The notes beneath the pieces are model-generated. The model made no database searches and was not told the origin of the DNA. It saw only the letters and a list, made by a program, of their open reading frames with translations. DNA of 64,000 bases from Gautieria morchelliformis (lineage: Eukaryota > Basidiomycota > Agaricomycetes > Gomphales > Gomphaceae). How positions within the stretch are numbered: position 1 is the first letter of the stretch; every line of letters begins with the position of its first letter. Below, one piece after another: positions 32,820 to 42,234 of the stretch. Both the position numbers and the translations under genes were made by a program. The stretch spans positions 167,644-231,643 of the forward strand of contig WHVA01000138.1 in the NCBI GenBank assembly GCA_015179125.1. Reading direction: 5' to 3'.

Positions 32820-34829
32820 TTGACGGTACACGACACACCAGAGTCTAATGGTGTTGCCGAACGTCTGAACCGAACTCTCACTGAGAGAACTCGTGCCATG
32901 CTGTTAGAATCAGGCCTTCCTAAGATATTATGGGGCTATGCAATACAGCATGCCAATTATCTTAGGAACAGGACGCACACAAGAGCCCTACCGGATAAAA
33001 CGCCCTACAAGATGATCCACCATGAGAAACCGAATCTCAAAGACATTCACGCGTGGGGAACTGAAGTCTATGTTAAGGTCACTCAGGGAGATAAATTGGA
33101 AGCTCGTGCCAAGAGAGCTCGGTGGATAGGAATTTCTGCGCAGAGCCATGGTCATTATATTTATTGTCCTGACTCGCACAAAGTTTCTGTCGAGCGGAAC
33201 GTTGTGTTTGATTCAGAGATGAAGAAGGGAAAGGTCCCAATCATTTCTATTGAGGAATCCAAGCTACCTACGTCTAGAGAAGAGAAGAAGGCCATTCCGG
33301 CATCAGTGCCTGTACCCGGTCGCTTAGTCAGCGAAGAGGCAAAGATCGAAGAAATTGATGAAAATGCACCAGAGGAATATCTTGAAAAGCTGCAACCTAT
33401 TCAGGGAGTTGATGACAGACCTAGAGAAGCTGAACCGATAAGGAGAAGCGAAAGGATCCGTCAACAACAAGTGCAGCCGGCCCCATCAGGTCCCGTAACA
33501 AGATCTCAAACCCAGAGACAAGCTGGCGCACATATGACTACGCTAGCTTACGAGGACGTTGAGGACCATAAAGAAGTTTTATTCGACCAAGAATTATCCT
33601 CCGAGATTGATGGCATCAGTAGCTATGAGTGTGCCATCAGTGCGTTTCTAACCGACGGTCAAAACAATAACAAGGCGCCGGATTTGAGTCAAATTGAACC
33701 TAGCAATGCAGACGAAGCTCTGAATAATCCTATATGGAAGAAATCAATGGACAAAGAGTATGAGGCCCTAATCGACAAGGGAGTGTGGGAACGAGCCAAA
33801 CCACCTGGAGCCAATATTGTCGGTAATAAATGGGTCTACCTTTGGAAGCGTAATCCAGAAGGGAAACCAATAATGCCTAAATCGAGAATGGTCGCCCAAG
33901 GCTTCACACAGAAGTTTGGAGTCGACTATGATGAGACATACTCACCTGTTGCTCGATTATCCTCCCTACGGATCATATGCGCCATTGCTGCTAGGAATGA
34001 CTGGCCTATCCATCAAATGGACGTGGACTATGCATACCTCAATGCTACACTACCTGAACCTATTTACATGAAGCAGCCGTATGGATATGAGTCTAGAGAC
34101 AAAGACGAAGTGCTACTTTTGAAGAAAGCACTCTATGGCCTCAAACAATCTGGAAGGGAATGGTACAAACGTCTAAGTGGTGAATTCCACAAATTAGGAT
34201 TCACTACGTCAGCCACAGATGGGGCTGTATTTTATAGACGTGGCGGAAAGGGGCATGTGATCATTGCAACAGCTGTGGATGATCTCACCATCACAGCTGA
34301 GAATCAGTCAGTCCTGGACGAAGTCAAACGAGATCTTGCTCAGGTCTTCAGTATGAAAGATCTAGGCGAGATTCATTGGCTATTGAATCTCAAAATCGAA
34401 AGAGACTGGCAGAAGAAAACTATTGCAATTTCACAACCTGCATACATCGAGAAGATCATCAAAAAATTCAATCTCGAAGATGCAAAGACTTATGCTACGC
34501 CCCTTGACCCAGCTGTTAAATTATCAAAAGACCAATGTCCTTCTACAGAGAGAGGCAAGAAAGCCATGTCGAAGTTCCCGTACAGGCAAGCTATAGGATC
34601 ACTGATGTGGGCAGCTGTAGCCACTCGACCTGACATTGCATTTGCGGTGTCATTGCTTTCGCAATTCCTCGAAAATCCAGGTGGCACACATTGGAATGCA
34701 GTCAAACATGTCTTCAAATATTTGAAAGGCACGAAGCATTACAAGCTCACACTTGGAAGAAATCGAGACGGCTTGATGGGGTATTCAGATGCGGATTGGG
34801 GTTCACAGAGTCATAGGCGTTCGTATTAG
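32820..34829 (+). pseudogene. Copia A2 integrase C-terminal half, reverse transcriptase, start of RNase H
   Basis: 669 open codons identical to A1 (23289-25298). The integrase frame can be followed upstream to about 32735 (LVSDRGGEY holds the second Asp). RT has the AVDD site at residues 485-488. The ORF ends at TAG (34827-34829) within the RNase H domain. Confidence 0.9.
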
Positions 34830-35231
34830 GCATACTTATTTCAGATTGATGGAGGCACTGTTTCATGGAGTTGCCAGAAACAGTCGATAGTAGCCCTCTC
34901 ATCAACTGAAGCCGAATTCGTTGCCCTGACCCATGCGGGCAAAGAGGCTCTCTGGATGCGCCATTTTATTTCTGAAATATTCCAACCACTGAACAGACCC
35001 ATCAAAATTTATTCAGACAATCAATCAGCCATTGCCATCACATATTGCACTCAACAACACACGAGAACCAAACATTTCGACATCAGATTATATTTCCTTC
35101 GAGATATAATCAAAAATCAACAAGCCAAGCTCGTTTATTTGCCAACCGAACAAATGTTGGCAGATATCCTCACCAAAGGACTTTCTAGTCCTAGAGTGAA
35201 GATCCTCAACGAGCAAATCGGAATATATTAA
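34830..35231 (+). pseudogene. Copia A2 RNase H domain, after an in-frame TAG
   Basis: Continues in frame after TAG with VALSSTEAEFVAL, IYSDNQSAIAI and QMLADILTKGL up to a stop before the polypurine tract (35232-35244). Identical to the A1 copy. Confidence 0.85.
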
Positions 35232-35244
35232 GCTTGAGGGGGCG

Positions 35245-35741
35245 TGTTGGGTGCATTGATGCTCCTGCACCAAAATCAAGCATAATATATCCAATTTGTT
35301 GTGTGCTTTCTCAATTTCTTCTCATGTTGTTCTTGTATCATGCATCCATTTCTCTGGTGATTTTCGAAATTTTCCACTCACTCCCTGTCTCTCTATTTCA
35401 TTTTGTTATTCCTACTTTCACAAGCGGCTGCACCCAGCGGAGTCTGAAATGACTTCGACGCGTGAGCTCTTGGGCGCTAAAGGGCCGGATAGTAGTACAT
35501 GCGCAGTGAAACAATTTCCCCCTCTCTCAGTGACAACTAAATTCACTGAGAGAGGCAAGTAAATTAGTCTAGCATTCTTTCGATTTATTGACCTAGAAAT
35601 CCTCTGTAGTGAATTAATTTCTAGGTAGTGTATAATATATTTATAGTGACAACTAAATTCACTGAGAGAGTGAATTAATTTCTAGTCTATTCTTTTGAGC
35701 AACAAGTCCATACCTACTGCCTATAATTCCTGTCCTCTACA
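35245..35741 (+). repeat. 3' LTR of copia A2
   Basis: 497 bases. By eye it is identical to the 5' LTR of the same element. Preceded by GCTTGAGGGGGCG. Confidence 0.9.
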
Positions 35742-36777
35742 CCAGATACTGTACGAGCCTGAGGAAACGCTGGACGTCGTTGAATGTCCGTGGCCTGCGC
35801 CATTCGCGGATGCGTTGCATCTTATCCTCATTGGCATGTACCCCTCGGCCATCGATCATATGGCCGAGGCACTCCATTCGGATGGAGTAGAGGTCCACCT
35901 TTTTCTTGCTCAGAAAGAGGTGGTTCTTCCTCAGTCTGTCAAAGACGATGTAGAGGTGCTCTTCATGCTCTTGTATTGAGAGCGAGAATATGAAGATGTC
36001 GTCCATGTATACATGGACAAAGCGACCTATGCAGTCACGGAAAATGGCTGTCATCAGCCGTTGGAATGTTGATGGGGCATTACAGTCCCCCATCTGTATC
36101 ACCTGGCTCCTGAAGGTGCCGAGGATCGTGGCAAAGGCTGTCTTTGCTACATGATCTGGATGAATCTGGATCTGCTCGTATGCTTCTGACATATCGAGTT
36201 TTCTTTGATATTGGCAGCGAGCCATGTCGCTGTGTATGATATCCTGATCTGGGAAGGGAGTGACGTCCTTCACCGTGTTCTCGTTCTGCTGGCGCAGATC
36301 GAAGACGGTTCTCAACGTACCGTTCTTCTTCGGCACACACAGCATGGGCACGGCCTGCTGCGCTACTGCCGGAATCCACCACTTTGCAGTGGTGTATCAT
36401 TCTATCTTTGCCGACAGTTCCTCTCGGAAGTGTTTGGGGCATTTCGGTAGTCGATACCGCATGTGCTTGATGGGATCGATGAGGTTGATCTCATGGTTGA
36501 TCTCCCGCAGTGGCGGGAGTTCTAATGGAATTCCACTGACTAGGTCAGTGATTCTTTCCATCCATTCCTCGCGGAGGCGAGGAAGGTCATCATCCGTGAG
36601 GATGATGGTAGTGGTTGGCTTAGGTGCCATTAGGCGCTGTTGGCGTCTATTAGGTCCCGTGGCGTGCGGGCCCGCTTTCCTTTTTCCCATCGCTTTCATC
36701 GTTAGGTGAGAGCGTCTCTCCCTACGGCTGTAGGGTGAGTTCGAGGACAAGTCGTCTCGCGACTCGTCCTCCTGGCT
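35742..36777 (-). pseudogene. Gypsy C reverse transcriptase (5' part of pol)
   Basis: Minus strand. After the TGA that ends Gag-protease, the frame stays open through a linker with IILTDDDLPRLREEW and KHMRYRLPKCPKHFREEL. It shifts near 36395 into VPMLCVPKKNGTLRTVFDLR. It then runs through KLDMSEAYEQIQ, QMGDCNAPSTFQRLM, the catalytic YMDD (residues 115-118 of the open segment starting at 36351), LSKKKVDLY and FLRLVQYL, where copia A2 intervenes. The rest of pol is at 27605-29813 in the inverted block. The order of RT motifs is normal for Ty3/gypsy. Confidence 0.9.
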
Positions 36778-38598
36778 TCAATGAGCCAGGTTCGGCTTCG
36801 GCGCCTGGGTGATCATGCTCACCCGTGGCCCTTTGTCCTCGTTCTTCGATTCGTCGTCATCGAATGAGACCTTGCCCGTGGGGATCACCTCGTTTCCCTT
36901 GCGAATCATCCCTGGGCTCGAGAAGTCCAGGGTTATGCCGAATCTCCTTAGGAACGGTGTCCCTAAGATCGCGTCGTAATATTCGACGTTTGCTACGTCG
37001 AAATATTCGTCGTATGTCCCACAACCAAACTTGATGGTCGTGTTCGTTCCATAGTTGATCGTGGAACGGCTGCCTATGCAGGCTAGTTGCAGCGCGATTG
37101 GTTGCTCCAGGGAGAACATCTTCATCCCTGTAGCTCGCGTGAATTTGGGGGACAGCAGTACCCCTTCGCTGCCGCTATCTAGCAGGCAGTGGGCTTTTAT
37201 GCCGTTTATTTCCCAGTACCCTGATAGGGTACGGTTCTCACTGCGTGGACATGTTGGCCGCGTCCTGTGTTTGCTTCGGTGGTGATACACCGGCTCTGCC
37301 GCCTTGTCTGGCGTGATTGATGTGCGTGCCGCCATAACCTTCGTGGCGGTCTCGTCTTCCAGCGCGAATCTGATCGCGCTGGACCTGTAGGTGGTATTTT
37401 CCACCTCCTCGTCCCATTCATAGTATTGGGACGGCTCTGGGTCCCATTCTTCAGTGGGCACATCTCCATTGTCCGGAGTGTCGTTGGGTTGGGGATCACC
37501 CTCCCCCTCTTCATCAATTTGTTGAAGAGAATTTTGACCGAGATCCGTTTCCGGATCCTCGGCTTCATTGTCGTGCCTCACGGCCGCTGTCCTCATACCG
37601 GACCTAAGCCGGGGGCACTCTGCCTTCTGGTGGCCAGGTTCGCCGCATTCAAAGCATGTGGTGTTGCTTTGGCTGCCACTGGGCCTGTCGTTGGGCCGGC
37701 CTGACGTTTTCGTCGGTGGGGCAGGTCGTGGGGACGACCCTGACGCTTGAGGCTGTTTAACTTCAGGCGGGTGTCCAGCTTGTGGTGGGCATGAGGGCGG
37801 TAGCCGTAGCCCTGTTCCGCTTCTTGCGAACAGGCTGGGCCTGGTCAGGCCCGTTTGTGTCGACGGCTTGCTCCCTGTGAGCCGGGCAGCACTTGCCGTT
37901 GCTGCTGCGCTTTCTGCACGGTGCATCCCCATGTTGTATCGGGATGCCTCATCGATCATCCGGGCGGTCTCGAAGAGTTGCTCTATTGAGCTGCTCTCGG
38001 CATTATAGCCCTTTTTGAGGACCTCGTTGCGCAGCGCCGATACGAACTGTCTCTGGAACGTGTACTCGTCTGGCGGCTGTATCATACGTGCCGCGTATTT
38101 CGTGAGCTCATTCAGCATCTCCTGAACGGTTTTCATGCCTTGCATGACCGCGTCGAATTTATTCGATGCGTGATGGTATGTCAGTGTGTGCAGGAACCTC
38201 TTTTGAAGGCCTTGCATCACAGATTCCAGCGTCCAGCTGTGGACCTGGCGATCGAAGCGTTCAACATTTCGAAGGAACCACTCCTGGGCTTCGCCGGTGA
38301 CGCGAGTGCCCACATAGCCGACCTGCGTGTCAATGATGGTTGGCCCTAGGAGGCAGTTCATTTTTAGCCATCGTAGGATGGCTGCCACGAAGATTTCAAA
38401 CTCTTCGAGGTCAGATCTCCCAGCATATGGCTCGGGGTGGGCCAATTTTACGCCGGCCTTCGCTAGCACAGACTTCTCCGGGTCTGTGTCCACGGTGTCT
38501 GCTAACGCCACGCGGATCATCCGTGTGATCCCGTCGTACGGCTCCATTGGTACAACGTCGGCCTGGTCAGGGATTCCCTGGCCTTCCGTTGGGGCCAT
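36778..38598 (-). pseudogene. Gypsy C Gag and protease (606 codons)
   Basis: Capsid-like Gag (about 45-225) with VKLAHPEPYAGRSDLEEFE and a retrotransposon-Gag core around TRVTGEAQEWFLRNVE. A proline-rich hinge is followed by a CCHC zinc knuckle CFECGEPGHQKAEC (315-328), an acidic spacer, and a retropepsin with HCLLDSGSEGVLLS (DSG near 474) and DAILGTPFLRRFG (544-553). The start ATG is three bases after the TGA of the upstream ORF, in the same frame. The end TGA is again followed by open codons in the same frame. The ORF itself is undamaged, which is unusual for this element. Confidence 0.85.
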
Positions 38599-38601
38599 GG
38601 A

Positions 38602-39903
38602 TCACTCGCGCGGTTGTGACGCCACGCGGGGCAGGCTGTTATATGCCCTGACGGGCCCCGGGCCCGGATCGGGCACGGGATCGGGAGCATTTTGTGCTCT
38701 CGGTTCCGGGGGCGTTTTGTGCCTGGTGTCCCCGGTCAGTCCCGCATTGCGGATCCGTAGCCTGCTGTTGTAGGCTGTGCGCGCTTGCCGTGCGTCCTGT
38801 ACGGCTTGCGTGAGCTGCTCGTCGGGCAGCTGAGCGGTGTGGCTGTGGGCCACCGTCTCTTCAGTGTTCTTCGCTAGTAGCTCGAGTGCTCGTGTGTGGC
38901 GGCGCGCGGCTGCGACTTCTTTACGCTGCCAGTGTGCGACTTCGAGCTCTAGGCTCTCAGTCATCGTTTCAGAGTCAGGCTCTGAGGCGACCTGATCCCT
39001 AATGATCTGTTGGATCATTTTACGGCTGTCCATTGGGGCAGCCAGTTGTTCCTGAGGTTCGTTCCTGAACCTTACGTCCTGTTCGACCGGGACGGCTGGC
39101 GGTGGCATTCGCTGCTTGTCTCGCTCCTTTCGGCGCGGGTCTTCCACGTCGCGACTGCGTTCGTTGGCTGCGGACTGTCGCGAGCTCGGACGAGTTGCGT
39201 CGCGTTCCCCGCGTGGGCGGAGTGCTTTCTGGACGTCCTCCAGCGTGGCTGCGTCTTGCCGCCTGACCTCCTCCGCCTGGTGGAGTTCCTTGCCAATTGC
39301 CATTAGGGCGGCGGCAGTGTTGTCAAGCTGCGATGCCAGCTGATCGTGCTTGTGGCGCGTCAGCGTACTTCAGTGCAGCGCAGCCTGCACCTGTTTGTTC
39401 AGGGCCTCTGCCGTCTCGTGGTCGATGGCGTGAGCCCTCGAGCTCTTGTGACTAGAGCTTGAGTATTCCGAGTCCTGACCATCATCTGGGGCTCGTCTCT
39501 TTTGCCGTCGTCCTCCTTCAGGGAGGATCGTCGTCGCTCTACTTCGTGAGCGTCGGTTTGAGTCGTGGCTTTGTGCCCGCCTCGACGTTGTTGCTCTACT
39601 GTCCGACAACGGTGAGACTTCTGTGCCCTTTCCTTTGGCCTTGGGCAGAGGGAGATGGGGGGGAGGCACCGGCTCGTTGCCTGGCATCGTCTCTTCCTCG
39701 GCCACGCTCGACGAGACGTGGTCGGGGTTTTCCTCGTCCTCTACTGAGGGGACGAGGGCGGTGAGATCTACGATCTCTCCGTCTTCTATCCTCCTGTTCT
39801 CTTGGTCCAGGATAGCGTCAGCCGTCGTGTCGCTGGGCTGCGCCTGGGGCGTGGACCTCGAGCTCGTCGCTCGTGTCCGTCTTCGACTGCGTGGAATCAT
39901 CAT
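38602..39903 (-). pseudogene. Gypsy C N-terminal ORF with one in-frame TGA
   Basis: From ATG at 39903 the frame is open for 177 codons, meets TGA at 39370-39372 and continues in frame to a second TGA at 38602-38604, 434 codons in all. The protein is highly charged: Ser/Arg-rich blocks (RRSRSRATT), an acidic segment, and long helical stretches with QLASQLDNTAAAL, ELHQAEEVRRQDAATLEDVQ and a C-terminal Ala/Arg helix. Such low-complexity coiled-coil N-terminal extensions precede Gag in several basidiomycete gypsy elements. No enzyme motif is seen. Confidence 0.65.
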
Positions 39904-40041
39904 GCTCGCAGCCGACAGTAGAAGGTCTACTGGAGGGTCTCAACGATTGTTAGTCGTCAACGCAGCGATCTTTTTCAAGATTGCTTCGAATCCACTATCG
40001 GTTGGTCGCATGACGATCAACCGCAGGATAGTTCAAAAAGG

Positions 40042-40155
40042 TGTAAAGATGTCTATCTTAAACCTTAAGTCACAAGAGCACAACAGAACTTGACCAATGT
40101 GTGGTATTCTGATGCTACATAGTGACAGTGTAAGGGTAAGATGCGATGGGGACCG
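40042..40155 (-). repeat. 5' LTR of gypsy C, inner half
   Basis: Equivalent to 20664-20777. The LTR continues at 41686-41784 on the far side of LTR B, making 213 bases in total. The flanking duplications are GACCG (40151-40155) and GACTG (41681-41685). Confidence 0.9.
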
Positions 40156-41680
40156 TGTCAAGATTGGTTTTTAGGCATTAATATCGTGTATTAGTGAACA
40201 CAACGAATGCCCGAAGAACTTGTGCGAATAAGTATGCCGTTCGGCGAATAAGTGAACCGATGAATGTTCACGAAATGAAGGGGTTGCCCGAACGGGGCTC
40301 GCCCTGTCTACAGTCATAGCGAAACAGCTCGCAGCACTTGACGACGTAACGTGCAAGATGTCGCGGAAGGGCTGTCTAAGTTTCGACGGTCCCTTCGCTG
40401 GCGAAGGTGCTCCTTCGGAGCCCTTCGCCAGCAGCACAGAAAATAGCTTGAAGGCTAAGGTATCGAAGACGAAGTATGAGAACTCACCAGTGATGCCTAA
40501 GTCCTTGGCTGGTCGAAGATAGAAATCTTCAAGGAGAGGCCCAAGACGATGATCACAGCGAGGTCAAGTTTGCACAAGATGGATGACGTATGATAATTGA
40601 ACTGGGGAATGTACATGTGAATGTAAACTACTTATATCGAATGCTCGTAAGGTAACAGCGAATAGGAAAGAGACCGTTACAAGTCAGGGTTGGATAGGGG
40701 TGCGCAGCCATGGTACTAAGGAGATGGAATAAACATACAATAGAGTGAGGGAAGAATGCGAACATGAAACGACGGAGAATAAAAGGGGGCGAAGGCACTT
40801 ATGGACAAAAACATGTCTTGGGACCCGCATGTTGGGTGCATTTATGCTCCTGCACCAAAATCAAGCATAATATGTTCAATTTATTGTGTGGTGTTTCCAA
40901 TTGTTTCTCACATTGTTCTTGTACCATGCATCCATTTCTCTGCTTATTTTCGAAATTTTCCAGTCACTCTCTACCTCTCCATTTCATTCTGTTATTTCTA
41001 TTTTCACAGGCGGCTGCACCCAGCGGAGTTTGAAATGACTTCGACGCGCGAGCCCTTGGGCGCTAAAGGGCCGGGTGCACGTATATGCCTTCTGAGACAG
41101 GATTGTACTCCTCTCTCAGTGACAATAAATTCACTGAGAGAGGCGAGTAGTATTCTTTGTATTTTCATAACATGTTGACTGAAAATCATGTATACATTTG
41201 ATTCTAGGTATTGTATTAATACATCAGTGACAATAAATTCACTGAGAGAGTACATTTGATTCTAGCTTTCTAAGAACTCTACCGAACCTTCCCTGCCATA
41301 GCCCCTAGTTGCTAACACCGCATACATGCTACCCTGCACGGACTCTTCGTTTACTGGGTTGATCCCGCACGACCTATGGAGGGAACGCCCTGCGAACGCA
41401 CTTTGGCCATACGGACACCCAATGGGGTTGGATTAAGAAGATGATGGGGCTAATGATGAACCATCATGCCGGGTGATTGGTATCGATCATATTTGATGGC
41501 GTGCCTGCTGGCGAAATGCGCGAGTAGCGAATAGCGGTTCGGAGTATGGGGCGAACAGCGAGTAGGGTAGACGTAGAGGAGGAGTGGTCGGTAGGTGTGG
41601 CGAACTCTGACGAAGATGCTAGGGAGTGATGAGGGGGAACATGGAGGTAGCGCGGTAGGAGAAATAAACCGGTCATGACA
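40156..41680 (+). mobile_element. Solo LTR B inside the 5' LTR of gypsy C
   Basis: Runs from TGTCAAGATTGG to ACCGGTCATGACA with the TSD GACCG/GACTG (one CG to TG change). Itself split by a copia-type solo LTR (40830-41317). Without that insert it is about 1032 bases, the size of LTR B1. Confidence 0.9.
40830..41317 (+). mobile_element. Solo copia-type LTR (A') inside LTR B
   Basis: 488 bases from TGTTGGGTGCAT to TTGCTAACA with a perfect TSD CCGCA (40825-40829 and 41318-41322). The empty site exists in other LTR B copies, for example near 49530. Related to but clearly diverged from the LTRs of copia A1/A2. Its closest relative in the window is 57605-58092. Confidence 0.9.
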
Positions 41681-41685
41681 GACTG

Positions 41686-41784
41686 CTAGCTGGTTCCCAC
41701 GCATAAACTATACAGTGGGTCCCTAAGGGGCCCACTGGGATTATGTACTAACTAATGTACATGTAGATACACGGGTTATTTACA
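41686..41784 (-). repeat. 5' LTR of gypsy C, outer half
   Basis: Equivalent to 20778-20876. It ends at the TSD GTGAG (41785-41789). Confidence 0.9.
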
Positions 41785-42234
41785 GTGAGGCATGAAAAAA
41801 TGTCCATATGAGGCAGTTCGGCCTAGAATGGTTTGGGGATTGGTCGGAGGCCTAGCCGTATATATTCTTCTGAAGAAACATCGGTAACCCAGTCCTTGAG
41901 AGCACTCAGGGTATGAACAGAGTCACAAAATGGTGCATGGCTGGGTTACCCTCAGTCATCAGAGTCAATTTCACAGATGGGGCAATCAGTGGGCTGGACC
42001 TCAACAATGAGGCATTGCTTGGGGAAGTCAGCAATATATGCGGCCAAGATTGGGTAGACCATGTGAATGTGCCAGGAAGCACAGGTCATTTGGAATCCTT
42101 TTTTTCCGGCCTCAATTAATGGTTCCAGGAGGATGGACTAACATAGTGAAAGAGTCGAAACCCAGCTCCTTTCTGGGCATGTTCATGGAGACACTTGAGT
42201 TTTGTGACAGGGAGGTATCCAAGGAGTATCATGC
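41785..42234 (-). pseudogene. Plavaka-like transposase gene, central piece
   Basis: Minus strand, frame-broken but readable. After LTR B2 is removed, KRGMILLGYLPVTKL is continuous across the CATGC TSD. Then come FHIHMVYPILAAYIADFP-like text (WHIHMVYPILAAY), QCLIVEVQPTDCPIC with a CxxC-type pair, LGLRPIPKPF and LPHMDIFSCLTPDLL, which runs across the gypsy C TSD into the piece at 20281-20663. In Plavaka-type transposases these are the successive blocks P.L..YV.D.PEQ, C..CP.C, and the N.F..LTPDLLHQLHKG region. Two or more stops and frameshifts. Confidence 0.75.

Larger units (their letters stand above)
30514..35741 (+). mobile_element. Copia A2, near-full-length Ty1/copia element inside gypsy C
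   Basis: 5228 bases with LTRs at 30514-31010 and 35245-35741. It is the inverted twin of copia A1. The left flank TCATC and right flank CCAGA do not match each other but are the complements of the flanks of A1. It interrupts the gypsy C third ORF on its left and the gypsy C RT on its right, two places that cannot have been adjacent. That shows the rearrangement. Confidence 0.95.
20664..41784 (-). mobile_element. Gypsy C, complete but decayed chromovirus-like Ty3/gypsy element with nested insertions
   Basis: The ends are 213-base LTRs (20664-20876, and 40042-40155 plus 41686-41784) flanked by GTGAA (20659-20663) and GTGAG (41785-41789), a 5-base TSD with one mismatch. On the minus strand the order is N-terminal ORF, Gag-protease, RT, RNase H, integrase with chromodomain, then a third ORF, polypurine tract and 3' LTR. 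It contains two copia elements (A1, A2), one LTR B (with a copia LTR inside) in its 5' LTR, and an inverted internal block (27605-30513). Without the inserts it would be about 9.1 kb. It sits inside the Plavaka-like transposase gene. Multiple in-frame stops and frameshifts make it inactive. Confidence 0.9.

Noticed and set aside
41317..41700. ORFs of 70-85 codons in LTR B copies (MTGLFLLPRYLH, MTSHHWVYHLLC and similar)
   Set aside because: They occur in the LTR only, differ in frame between copies, and match no domain.
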